Below, one piece after another: positions 1 to 7,704 of a stretch of DNA of 64,000 nt. Every line of letters starts with the position of its first letter. Within the stretch, counting starts at the first letter, position 1. Source of the DNA: Pseudorhizobium pelagicum (lineage in GTDB: Bacteria > Pseudomonadota > Alphaproteobacteria > Rhizobiales > Rhizobiaceae); the NCBI GenBank assembly GCA_000722615.1, contig JOKI01000005.1, forward strand, positions 180,137 through 244,136. Direction: 5' to 3'. A model generated the notes under the pieces. That model saw only the letters and a list, made by a program, of their open reading frames with translations, made no database searches and was not told where the DNA came from. Made by a program: the position numbers and the translations under genes.

Positions 1-295
1 TCTTGTCGGCGTGGCTGATCACCTCGTCGATCTCGTAGTCGGCGTAGGCGACGGAATAGGCATGGGTTTCCTTGCCGAACCGCTCGTGGCCGAGACGCAC
101 TTCGTTGAGCGAGGACGAGGTGGTGCCGTCCATGTAGTCGCGCATGAAGTCGAAAACGCCCCAGGTGGCAAAGCATTTCAGCGCCAGCAGCGCCTTCGCG
201 CCGGAGAGTTCGCGCAAGGTGGCGATCGTCTCCATGTTGCGAAGCAGCTTCGACTTGTCGATCAGATAGTAGGGGGTCTGGATACTGCTGGTCAC
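1..295 (-). CDS. nspC: Carboxynorspermidine decarboxylase, N-terminal part (runs off the left edge)
   Basis: The first 98 residues of a fold-III, PLP-dependent decarboxylase that converts carboxynorspermidine or carboxyspermidine to norspermidine or spermidine. The opening T-P-Y-Y-L-I-D-K stretch and the A-L-L-A-L-K segment at residues 35-40 (K40 is the expected PLP lysine) fit the NspC family, as does the later S-S-S-L-N-E-V-R-L-G block. The start is a GTG at 293-295 with a GAGG-like ribosome site a few bases upstream; no in-frame ATG lies nearby. The C-terminal three quarters and any downstream carboxynorspermidine dehydrogenase lie outside the window. The family call is strong; whether the product is spermidine or norspermidine cannot be read here. 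Confidence 0.85.
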   Translation of the reverse strand, partial: MTSSIQTPYYLIDKSKLLRNMETIATLRELSGAKALLALKCFATWGVFDFMRDYMDGTTSSSLNEVRLGHERFGKETHAYSVAYADYEIDEVISHADK

Positions 296-415
296 GCCTA
301 GCCTCGGAGCTTGCTCGTCAGAAAGGGGGCCGAATACCCCGGATCGACCGGAGGTTCAACCCAACAGCGCATATGTGACAGACAAGCTTCCGAGAGCACG
401 GCTGCCCGCGGAAGC

Positions 416-443
416 GAATGGCCCTCCGTGAAGAGGGCCATTC
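416..443 (-). terminator. Hairpin terminator candidate after the DUF992 gene
   Basis: A perfect 11-bp inverted repeat (416-426 pairs with 433-443, 6-base loop) begins 7 bases past the stop of the 450-983 gene. There is no clear T-run on the minus strand, so it may act as an mRNA 3'-end stabiliser or a factor-assisted terminator. Confidence 0.5.
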
Positions 444-449
444 GTCAGA

Positions 450-983
450 TCAGCTCGCCGGCGTCAGCGTCATGGACGTACCGGTTGCCGCGATGTTCAG
501 GCCCAGCTGTCCCTGGACGCTGACCGTCTGCAGATGGATCGAACCGGATGTACCACCGATCAGGATGTTCGCACCGATGCCGGCACCGACAGTCGCCTCG
601 GCCGTGGCGCCCTGGTAGAGGCCACCGAGCGAACCAGCGTGATATCCAGCCGTCGGAGCAAAGACTGCCCACACCATCTTGCCGCGCGTCGTAAAGCCAA
701 GGTCGATACCCATCTTGCGCAGGCTGCCGACATAGGCGTCACTGCGATCGCCGTCGGTCGAGGTGAACACGCAGCTCACTTCCTTGGCAGAGCCCAGAAC
801 ATAGCCGACGCCGCCGCCGATGTCGCAGGCCAAATAGCCGAGCTTCACGCCATTGCGCGCGCCCGAGTCCTGATAGACCGGTGCAGCCTCCTGGTAGCGG
901 ACGGCGTCAGCGGCGAATGCGGCCGGGGCCGATGCGAATGCGACGGCTGCTGCGGATACGGTAAGCGCGAGGATCTTCTTCAT
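450..983 (-). CDS. DUF992 family exported protein
   Basis: A 177-residue protein of unknown function matching the DUF992 family, common in rhizobia. An export signal covers residues 1 to about 25 (M-K-K-I-L-A-L start, hydrophobic core, A-F-A cleavage site). The mature part is rich in Gly and Ala with the family's L-G-Y-L-A-C-D-I-G-G-G-V-G-Y pattern near the start and a second Cys about 20 residues later, which could form a disulfide. An ATG ten codons upstream exists, but the start at 983 has a good AAGGAGA site and gives a proper signal peptide. It stands alone, followed by a strong hairpin. Probably periplasmic. Confidence 0.8.
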   Translation of the reverse strand: MKKILALTVSAAAVAFASAPAAFAADAVRYQEAAPVYQDSGARNGVKLGYLACDIGGGVGYVLGSAKEVSCVFTSTDGDRSDAYVGSLRKMGIDLGFTTRGKMVWAVFAPTAGYHAGSLGGLYQGATAEATVGAGIGANILIGGTSGSIHLQTVSVQGQLGLNIAATGTSMTLTPAS

Positions 984-1295
984 TGTTATCTCCTTCTGAA
1001 AATGCTGCCGCACATCGCCTCATGGCGCCATGCGTCTTTTCAGTTGGAGAGAACGATTGTGATGGAAAAATGATCCATCGCCGATGATAACGCTTCGTTA
1101 AGATGTGTTTCAGGCGGGAGGGGAGCGTTTCCAAAGGCAAGGGGTTAGCGCCATCCTGCCGCTTTCTTCCATCGTCGTCACTAGAAGCCTCCTCCTCCCG
1201 CCCTAAGTGCGGTCGTGAACGGTCATGCCAAGGATGGGTCACGATATGAATTGGGGAGTCGGATCGGCTACCGATGGGCTGAAGCGAGGGTCTTC
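984..1295. other. Intergenic region between two divergent genes
   Basis: No gene is supported here. It should hold the promoters of the DUF992 gene (minus) and the CopD/HemJ-like gene (plus). Visible structure: a perfect 12-base palindrome CATGGCGCCATG at 1021-1032 and a short inverted repeat TAACG-CTT-CGTTA at 1088-1100, either of which could be a regulator site. I see no convincing -35/-10 pair. Confidence 0.5.
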
Positions 1296-1796
1296 ATGAT
1301 CCTCAGCCTGAAGTTTCTGCACATTGCAGCGATCGCAATCTGGGCGGGAGGTCTCGTCAGCCTGCCGGGTCTTTACGTGCAGCGTGCCTATGTCGAGGAC
1401 AAGGACTCGCTCTACCGCCTGCAGATGATCGTTCGCTTCGCCTATGTTGCCGTCATCTCTCCGGCTGCCTTCATCGCGGTCGCAAGCGGGATCATGCTGA
1501 TCTTCGGTCAGCAGACCTTTGCCGGCTGGTTTTCGCTCAAGCTCTTCTTTGTCGCCCTGCTCGCCGTCCTGCACGTCCTGACGGGACTGGTCATCATTCG
1601 CCTGTTTCGCGAAGGTGAGATCTATCCCGTCTGGCGTTTCGTGATGACGACCGTCCTGACGTGCGGTGTGGTTGTTGCCATCCTGTTCGTCGTGCTCGCC
1701 AAGCCGACGATCCATGCGTCGATCATCGAGGACCTGTTCAAGCCCGGCGGACTTCGAGACCTCGTGCAGTCCATCAGTCCTTGGGCGATACCATGA
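1296..1796 (+). CDS. CopD/HemJ-like four-helix membrane protein
   Basis: A 166-residue membrane protein with four predicted helices. The opening L-K-F-L-H-I-A-A-I-A-I-W-A-G-G-L followed by L-P-G-L-Y-V matches the first helix of the HemJ/CopD superfamily, which carries a conserved His. A second helix starts S-P-A-A-F-I-A-V and a third W-F-S-L-K-L-F-F. The upstream in-frame ATG at 1215 would add a non-hydrophobic tail; the ATG at 1296 has a GCGAGGG site and begins at the first helix. It converges on the DUF2231 gene with a 23-base overlap and sits beside cytochrome oxidase genes, so a role in oxidase or haem/copper biology is likely but unproven. Confidence 0.65.
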   Translation: MILSLKFLHIAAIAIWAGGLVSLPGLYVQRAYVEDKDSLYRLQMIVRFAYVAVISPAAFIAVASGIMLIFGQQTFAGWFSLKLFFVALLAVLHVLTGLVIIRLFREGEIYPVWRFVMTTVLTCGVVVAILFVVLAKPTIHASIIEDLFKPGGLRDLVQSISPWAIP

Positions 1797-2274
1797 GGCC
1801 AATGCCATGATCGAAGATGAGCTTGCCGCCATGCCAACCGGCCATTCCGGTCACGACTGCCGCCATCATGGAAACCAGCAATCCGTGAGGCAGGACTTCG
1901 GCCGATTCCGTCACGCGCAGGCCCCAGTTCAACCCGGCGAGAGCGATCAGCATGATGGCCGCGATGGCATGCGCCCAGCTGGCGACACGCTCGCGGATGC
2001 CGGCAACCGAAAGCAGCTCGATGGTCCCGACCGCACCCGCTGCGGCGCCCATGAAGAAGGCGCCGCCCGAGGACCACAGGCCGGCCCGCAGCCAGAACGC
2101 ATCGCCAGACCACCAGTAGATGACGTCGATCGCCAGGGTGACGAAGACAAGCGCAATGGGAAAATGAACCGTCATCGCATGCAGCGGATGCCCGGCCACG
2201 GCAACCGCGGAGGTCACATCCTTTTCCATAACCTCGGAGACTACCGGATTTTTGCTATCTTCGACGTCGGCCAT
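1774..2274 (-). CDS. DUF2231 family membrane protein
   Basis: A 166-residue protein with four predicted helices matching DUF2231 (H-P-L-H-A-M-T-V-H-F-P-I-A motif around residues 24-36, with conserved His). Family members often sit near haem-copper oxidases or cytochrome genes; their activity is unknown. The start at 2274 was chosen over the ATG at 2280 because GGGAG sits seven bases upstream of the former and almost touches the latter. It is divergent from coxB with only about 54 bases between starts, and it overlaps the 3' end of the 1296-1796 gene. Confidence 0.8.
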   Translation of the reverse strand: MADVEDSKNPVVSEVMEKDVTSAVAVAGHPLHAMTVHFPIALVFVTLAIDVIYWWSGDAFWLRAGLWSSGGAFFMGAAAGAVGTIELLSVAGIRERVASWAHAIAAIMLIALAGLNWGLRVTESAEVLPHGLLVSMMAAVVTGMAGWHGGKLIFDHGIGLMVSPKD

Positions 2275-2328
2275 GACCATACTCCCTTTCGCGGGATAAT
2301 CCGGCAATGCCGCCAGTGGTTCCCAAGG

Positions 2329-3003
2329 TTGCTGTTCGGCCTTGGCGCCACCCTCCTCGCCGGCTGTACCGGAGACCTGTCGGCACTCGATCCGGCCGGA
2401 CCATCCGCTGCCTCGATCGCCCGCCTGTGGTGGGTGATGCTGGCGGCATCGGCCTTGCTTTTCCTGCTGGTCATGGGGCTGCTTTTCGTCGCCATCATGT
2501 TCCCGCACTTCGGCAGACGGATTTCGCAGCGGTCGTGGATCCTGGCCGGGGGGCTCGCGCTGCCGATCCCGATCCTTTTTGCCCTGACCTTCTACGCCTT
2601 CTGGCAAGGCGAATACCTGCTGAGGGGTGGCGGCACAGAAGCCGAGGAGCTCGTCCGCGTCGAGGCGCTGGGAACGCGGTGGCAGTGGCAATTCCGCTAC
2701 CCGGATACAGCCGAAAACCCCACCACATCCGGCGTCCTGCACATCCCCGCCGGAAGAACTGTCGAGGTTGCGGTCACCAGCACGGACGTCATCCACAGCT
2801 TCTGGATCCCGCGCCTGGCGGGCAAGATCGATGCCGTCCCGGGTCACGTCACCTATCTGCGGCTGCGCGCAGATCGACCGGGCCGCTACGGCGGCCAATG
2901 CGCGGAATATTGCGGCACCGGCCATGCCGGCATGAACTTCGAGGTTCACGCCCACGCGGAAGAGGATTACGCCGCCGCCCTCGGCATCGAGAAAGCCCCA
3001 TGA
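2329..3003 (+). CDS. coxB: Cytochrome c oxidase subunit II
   Basis: Subunit II of an aa3-type oxidase, which accepts electrons from cytochrome c at the CuA centre. After a lipoprotein-like signal (L-L-A-G-C) there are two transmembrane hairpin helices, then a cupredoxin domain with S-F-W-I-P-R-L and the complete CuA ligand set C-A-E-Y-C-G-T-G-H-A-G-M near the C-terminus. The start is uncertain: no ATG lies in frame near the N-terminus. TTG at 2329 is the closest usual start, but the residues just upstream (R-Q-W-F-P-R) look like a natural signal-peptide n-region, so translation may begin earlier from a rarer codon. It overlaps coxA by four bases, indicating translational coupling. Confidence 0.85.
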   Translation: MLFGLGATLLAGCTGDLSALDPAGPSAASIARLWWVMLAASALLFLLVMGLLFVAIMFPHFGRRISQRSWILAGGLALPIPILFALTFYAFWQGEYLLRGGGTEAEELVRVEALGTRWQWQFRYPDTAENPTTSGVLHIPAGRTVEVAVTSTDVIHSFWIPRLAGKIDAVPGHVTYLRLRADRPGRYGGQCAEYCGTGHAGMNFEVHAHAEEDYAAALGIEKAP

Positions 3004-5516
3004 CAGATCACCACGAGAAACCCACTTCGCCGATTGCCCTTCATCATGCACTGGACCGGATCTGGGGCACGAAATCCGGCTGGGGCCGCCTGGCAACCGT
3101 CAACCACAACGTGGTCGGCAAGCGGTTCATGCTGACGGCGCTTATCTTCTTTGCCATCGGCGGATTGCTTGCCATGCTGATCCGCACGCAGCTTGCCTCG
3201 TCGCAAAGCGCATTCATGGATGCGGAGCAATACGCGCAGGTCTTCACCATGCATGGCTCGGTGATGATGTTCCTGTTTGCGATACCGTTCTTCGAGGGAT
3301 TGACGATCTACCTACTCCCGAAGCTTCTTGGCACCCGGGACCTCGCCTTTCCGCGGCTGACCGCATACGGCTTCTGGTGCTACCTCTTTGGCGGCAGCAT
3401 CTTGATCATTGCGTTGATCGGCGGCGTTGCACCCAACAGCGGCTGGTTCATGTACACGCCGCTCTCCTCGGACATCTATTCGCCGGGCATCAACTCCGAT
3501 GTCTGGCTGCTGGGGATCACCTTCGTCGAGATCTCTGCTCTTTCGGCGGCCATCGAGATCATGGTGACGATCCTGAAGCTGCGGGCGTCCGGCATGTCGC
3601 TCGACAGGATGCCGATCTTTGCCTGGTACATGCTGATCGTGGCAACGATGATGCTGGTCGGCTTCCCGCCGCTCATCCTCGGGTCGATCCTTCTCGAGAC
3701 CGAACGGGCCTTCGGCCTGCCGTTCTTCGACCCGAACCGCGGCGGCGACCCGCTCTTGTGGCAACACCTCTTCTGGCTGTTCGGCCACCCGGAGGTTTAC
3801 ATCATCTTCCTGCCTGCCGCCGGCGCGATATCGACCATCCTGCCCGTCTTTGCCGGAACGCCGCTGGCGGGCTACCGTATCATCATCGCCGCACTGGTCT
3901 CGACGGCCTTCCTGTCCTTTGGACTCTGGGTCCACCACATGTACGCGGTGGGAATACCGCACGTCGCACTCTCGTTCTTTTCCGCCGCCAGCGCGCTGGT
4001 GGCAATCCCGACCGCCATCCAGATCTTCGCCTGGCTGGCGACCATCAGCCACGGGCGACCGCGCTTTTCCGTTCCGATGCTGCACATCATCGGCTTCTTC
4101 TTCGTGTTCGTGATCGGCGGGCTGACGGGCGTGATGCTGGCCATGGTGCCGTTTGACTGGCAGGCCCACGACACGCACTTCGTGGTCGCGCACCTGCATT
4201 ACGTCCTGGTCGGCGGCTTCGTGTTTCCCATGCTGGCGGCCGCCTATTACTGGTTGCCGCACATCACCGGTCGACAGCCCGTGCAGCATCTGTCGCAGGC
4301 CGCCTTCTGGATGATCTTCCTGGGCTTCAACATCACCTTCTTCATGATGCACCTGACAGGCCTGCGGGGCATGCCGCGGCGCGTGTTCGAATACCCGCCG
4401 GAATCGGGCTGGGAGATGCTGAACTTCTTTTCGTCCCTCGGCAGTTTCGTGATGACGATGGGCTTTGCACTGGTGGCGCTCGATTTCATCCTTCTCTTCC
4501 GGTTCGGCCGTCCCTTCCGGCGCAATCCCTGGCGCGCCGGCACTCTGGAATGGGCAATGCCGACCCCCTCACCCTCCTACAACTTCGCCTCCCTCCCGGT
4601 CATCGATCGGCGTGCGGATATGCTCGATCCCGATGTGCTCGGACCGCAGCTGGCCGCCGGCAAGGGGCTGCTCGGCTTTCCGCGCGACGGGCGCATGGAG
4701 CTTCTGGCCGTCGACATCGTGACCGGCAAACCCGAGCACGTGGTTCGCCTGCCGCGCCAGTCCTTCATGCCGCTCTGGACAGCGATCGGCACCGGCTTCT
4801 TCTTCCTGTCGCTGCTCTTCAAGTTCTACTGGGTCACTCCCTTCGCTCTTGCCTCCGTGGTCTTCATGTTTCTCCTGTGGAGCAGGGACACCGCCGAAAA
4901 GGATGACCTCGGAAACCTTCCGATCGGCAACGGACAGGAATTGCCGCCGCACATCGAGGCGGAACGACCGCCATCCTGGTGGGCCATGGTCTTTGCGCTC
5001 GTCGCCGATGCGACGGCCTATATCTCGCTTCTGTTCGGGAGCCTCTTCCTCTGGATCTCCGCCCCGAACTGGCCGCCCCAGGACATCGGGCAGATCGGGC
5101 TGCTGGGACCTGCAATCGCCGCTGTCTCGCTGGTGCTGGCTGCGTGGTCCGGTCGCCAGGCTTCCGCCGGGGGCGGCAAAGGCGCAGTTGGCTGGCTCTC
5201 GCTGACGACTGTCGGCCATCTGATCGCCACCACCGTCTTCCTGTGGCTGGCGTTGACGGCCCTGCCGTCGCCGCGCAGCCATGCGGCCGTCGCCAGCATC
5301 TTCGTCGTCTTCATCTACGCCGCAATGCACAGCGGGCTTGGAGCCGTGTTTGCCGGCTACGGGATCTGGCGGGTGCGCAGCGGCTTCGTCTCGCCGAGGC
5401 GCAATCTGGATCTGCGCATCGGCGTGCTCTGGCACGGTTTTGCCGCCATGGTGGGGCTCGCCGCCGCGGGCTTCCCCTTCGTCCTCGCCAGCCTCACCAG
5501 CGAGGTTTCTCCATGA
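3000..5516 (+). CDS. coxA: Cytochrome c oxidase subunit I-III fusion
   Basis: An 838-residue fusion of the catalytic subunit I (residues about 1-600) with a subunit III domain (about 660-838). Subunit I shows the CuB and cross-link motif H-P-E-V-Y, the W-V-H-H-M-Y pair, and the haem ligand stretch H-F-V-V-A-H-L-H-Y-V. The Glu of H-P-E-V is the one used at the end of the D proton channel in type A oxidases. The subunit III part has several helices but lacks a free-standing start. It reduces O2 to water and pumps protons across the inner membrane. The order subunit II, I-III, small protein forms one operon with four-base overlaps on both sides. Confidence 0.93.
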   Translation: MTDHHEKPTSPIALHHALDRIWGTKSGWGRLATVNHNVVGKRFMLTALIFFAIGGLLAMLIRTQLASSQSAFMDAEQYAQVFTMHGSVMMFLFAIPFFEGLTIYLLPKLLGTRDLAFPRLTAYGFWCYLFGGSILIIALIGGVAPNSGWFMYTPLSSDIYSPGINSDVWLLGITFVEISALSAAIEIMVTILKLRASGMSLDRMPIFAWYMLIVATMMLVGFPPLILGSILLETERAFGLPFFDPNRGGDPLLWQHLFWLFGHPEVYIIFLPAAGAISTILPVFAGTPLAGYRIIIAALVSTAFLSFGLWVHHMYAVGIPHVALSFFSAASALVAIPTAIQIFAWLATISHGRPRFSVPMLHIIGFFFVFVIGGLTGVMLAMVPFDWQAHDTHFVVAHLHYVLVGGFVFPMLAAAYYWLPHITGRQPVQHLSQAAFWMIFLGFNITFFMMHLTGLRGMPRRVFEYPPESGWEMLNFFSSLGSFVMTMGFALVALDFILLFRFGRPFRRNPWRAGTLEWAMPTPSPSYNFASLPVIDRRADMLDPDVLGPQLAAGKGLLGFPRDGRMELLAVDIVTGKPEHVVRLPRQSFMPLWTAIGTGFFFLSLLFKFYWVTPFALASVVFMFLLWSRDTAEKDDLGNLPIGNGQELPPHIEAERPPSWWAMVFALVADATAYISLLFGSLFLWISAPNWPPQDIGQIGLLGPAIAAVSLVLAAWSGRQASAGGGKGAVGWLSLTTVGHLIATTVFLWLALTALPSPRSHAAVASIFVVFIYAAMHSGLGAVFAGYGIWRVRSGFVSPRRNLDLRIGVLWHGFAAMVGLAAAGFPFVLASLTSEVSP

Positions 5517-5863
5517 CCATTCATCCGATCATCTACATCATCGCCGGATTTCTGTTCTGGAGTGCCCTTTTCCTGCTGTTCTACGGCGTGCAGGCGACCG
5601 GCTGCCATCTTGCCGGCGACAATGTTTCGGCACTCGGAGAACATCCCGTTCTGCGGTCGGTGCTGATCGGACTGCTTCTTCTCTCGATCGCCGCGGGTAT
5701 TGGTCCGTTCCTCCGGGCCAGAAAGCGCCGGGCAGAACGGCAGCCGGCCGACGACACCGCGCAATTCGTGCGCGAGGTTGGCGGCTACGTCTGGCTTGCC
5801 GCGGCCATCGCCATCCCCTTCTCCTTCGGCGGGGTCGCCTGGCTCACCCTCTGCGGGACATGA
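5513..5863 (+). CDS. Small membrane protein of the oxidase operon
   Basis: A 116-residue protein with three hydrophobic segments (about 5-25, 45-65, 88-110) separated by a basic R-A-R-K-R-R loop. The ATG overlaps the stop of the subunit I-III gene, so it is surely co-translated. I do not recognise a named family. By position it may be an accessory or subunit IV-like component of the oxidase; that is inference only. Confidence 0.7.
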   Translation: MTIHPIIYIIAGFLFWSALFLLFYGVQATGCHLAGDNVSALGEHPVLRSVLIGLLLLSIAAGIGPFLRARKRRAERQPADDTAQFVREVGGYVWLAAAIAIPFSFGGVAWLTLCGT

Positions 5864-5871
5864 ACCCACTG

Positions 5872-5911
5872 GCCTTGCTGCCTGGGTACGCAGCACTGGC
5901 TTCTGGTTTTT
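5872..5911 (+). terminator. Probable intrinsic terminator of the oxidase operon
   Basis: A stem TGCTGC (5876-5881) / GCAGCA (5890-5895), extended by GCC/GGC with small mismatches, is followed by a five-T run at 5907-5911. It lies just after the last oxidase-operon gene. Its composition is less GC-rich than the flanking genes, as expected for a terminator. Confidence 0.45.
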
Positions 5912-5971
5912 ACACAACTGACATTCTTGGTGCCTAGGAGGAACGGACCAACAGCATCAGGAGATTCGTTC

Positions 5972-6874
5972 ATGCCAAGCGCGCCAGCTACCCCACTGCC
6001 CACTCCGGCGCCGCGTCCGATGAGCGACTGTCAAGGTCTCGCCATATCCCACGCCGGTCACGCCACCCGCCTGAAATGGCACCGTCTTCGCCGCCGGCTC
6101 GACGATCCCTTGTTCTCGGCGGCCGTCATGAAGGATGGCTTTCGCCTCGGCGCCTCCGTGGAACTGGACCTGAAGGTCCGCGCCGACGGCGGCTTCGTGG
6201 TTCTCCATGACGACGTTCTGGAGGGAGAGACGACGGGTCAGGGCCCAGTCCGCGACGCCTCGGCCGCCGACCTTCGGAAACTGCAGATGAAGGTTGGTGG
6301 CGAGGCTCTGACGCTGAGCGAAGATCTGGCCGACATGCTCCCCACCGCGCATCCGCATGCGCTCCTGCAGTTCGACATGAAGGACGACCTCGCCTCGATC
6401 GGCGAACGGGGACTGGACCATCTCACGGGCCATTTCCGCCACCTGGGTCAGCACGTGATCGTCAGCGCTTCCGATCTGGATCTGATCCTCGCCATCAAGA
6501 AACGCATGCCCGACCTGCGGCGCGGGATCGACCCGACCGACCAGCTGGTGGATCTGCTGCACGGCGAGGGCCTGAGCGCCGTAGAGAAGGCCCTGATCGC
6601 AGACATCACCGGACCGACCGAGCCCGAGACCATCTATCTGGCATGGCCGCTTCTGCTGGACGCCGCCAGGCAGGGGCTGGACATGATCGGGATCTGCCAT
6701 AACCACGGCAAGATCGTCGACGCCTGGACCTACAACCTGCGTGATCCTGCCCAAGGCTTTAGCGAAGGCGAATGGCAGGAATTCCGGTCTCTGATGGCGC
6801 TCAGGCCCGACCAGATCACCACGGATGAGCCCCTGGCCACCGAACAGGCCTGGGCCGACAGAACAGCCCCCTAA
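5972..6874 (+). CDS. Divergent glycerophosphodiester phosphodiesterase family protein
   Basis: A 300-residue TIM-barrel GDPD-like protein. It keeps the E-L-D metal pair (V-E-L-D-L-K), the catalytic H-D-D (V-V-L-H-D-D) and a later D-M-K where most members have E-x-K. The canonical N-terminal H-R-G is replaced by S-H-A-G-H and no E-N-T follows, so it is a divergent member that may have a different diester substrate. The start at 5972 has CAGGAG upstream; an internal ATG at 6020 is an alternative. It runs toward the phosphatase gene with only two bases between stops, so it is part of the same functional locus although separately transcribed. No export signal is evident. Confidence 0.75.
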   Translation: MPSAPATPLPTPAPRPMSDCQGLAISHAGHATRLKWHRLRRRLDDPLFSAAVMKDGFRLGASVELDLKVRADGGFVVLHDDVLEGETTGQGPVRDASAADLRKLQMKVGGEALTLSEDLADMLPTAHPHALLQFDMKDDLASIGERGLDHLTGHFRHLGQHVIVSASDLDLILAIKKRMPDLRRGIDPTDQLVDLLHGEGLSAVEKALIADITGPTEPETIYLAWPLLLDAARQGLDMIGICHNHGKIVDAWTYNLRDPAQGFSEGEWQEFRSLMALRPDQITTDEPLATEQAWADRTAP

Positions 6875-6876
6875 GG

Positions 6877-7704
6877 CTAGGCTGCAGGGGCGGCCTGCGA
6901 CAGGCCGGCCGCTTCGACCAGGAAAGCAAGCTCGGCACTCAGACCCGGCGTGCAGGCAACGACCGGGCCGCCGCGGGCGATCATCTCCGCAAGCATGGGC
7001 GCAGACACCTCGACACCTGCCTCGCGGGCAATCAGGATGCCGGCCAGCATGTCCCAGGCCGACAGCTGCCGCTCGTAGTAGAGATCGGAGATGCCTTCCG
7101 CGACCCGGACAAGCCCGATTGCGGCCGCTCCCATGCGTCGATAGTCGATGCCGCGATCGTAGAGCCCCCGGGATACGGCGAGATAGTCCTCGAAGTCCGT
7201 GCGGCGGGAGTGGCCGAGGATGGCGATGGCGTGCCCGGGGTCGGTGGTGGTGGATGCCTTGATGGCAGTGCCATCCTTGAACGCACCTTCACCGCGAATG
7301 GCGTGGAATACCTTGTCCTGCGCCGCGTCGTAGATCACCCCGACCAGGATCTCGCCCGCTGCGACGAATGCGATGGAGACGCCCCAGTGGCGGAAGCCGC
7401 GGATGTAGTTGGTGGTTCCGTCGATGGGATCGACCACCCAGGTCCCGCCTTCACCGGCAACTCCGCCCCCCTCCTCGCCCATGAAGGCGTCCTCCGGAAA
7501 GGCATCGAGCAGCGCAGTGCGGATGGCGCCTTCGGCCCGCTTGTCGGCCACGGTGACGAAATCCTGAGTTCCCTTGCTCTCCACAGCAAGCGTCTCCGGC
7601 AGGGCCTCGGCCCTGAAAGCGGCAGCCGCGCGACCAACCTCGCGGGCAACGGAAATGGCTGCCTCGGCGCGGGCCTTGAGCGAGGCGATATCGAATGATG
7701 TCAT
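6877..7704 (-). CDS. Inositol monophosphatase family phosphatase
   Basis: A 275-residue Mg-dependent phosphatase. All family motifs are present: G-E-E near residue 76, W-V-V-D-P-I-D-G-T-T-N near 90-100 and W-D-M-L-A-G near 218. Members hydrolyse inositol phosphates, 3'-phosphoadenosine phosphates or sugar phosphates. Its ATG directly abuts the TAG stop of the GDPD-LacI gene, making it the last gene of the importer operon. In this setting the likely job is to remove phosphate from the product released by a phosphodiesterase, such as a sugar or inositol phosphate. The specific substrate cannot be told from sequence. Confidence 0.85.
   Translation of the reverse strand: MTSFDIASLKARAEAAISVAREVGRAAAAFRAEALPETLAVESKGTQDFVTVADKRAEGAIRTALLDAFPEDAFMGEEGGGVAGEGGTWVVDPIDGTTNYIRGFRHWGVSIAFVAAGEILVGVIYDAAQDKVFHAIRGEGAFKDGTAIKASTTTDPGHAIAILGHSRRTDFEDYLAVSRGLYDRGIDYRRMGAAAIGLVRVAEGISDLYYERQLSAWDMLAGILIAREAGVEVSAPMLAEMIARGGPVVACTPGLSAELAFLVEAAGLSQAAPAA

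Noticed and set aside
5860-5937. A 25-codon open frame starting with an ATG that overlaps the stop of the small oxidase-operon membrane gene
   Set aside because: It coincides with a likely intrinsic terminator (stem plus T-run at 5872-5911) and has no independent ribosome site, so the start overlap is probably chance.
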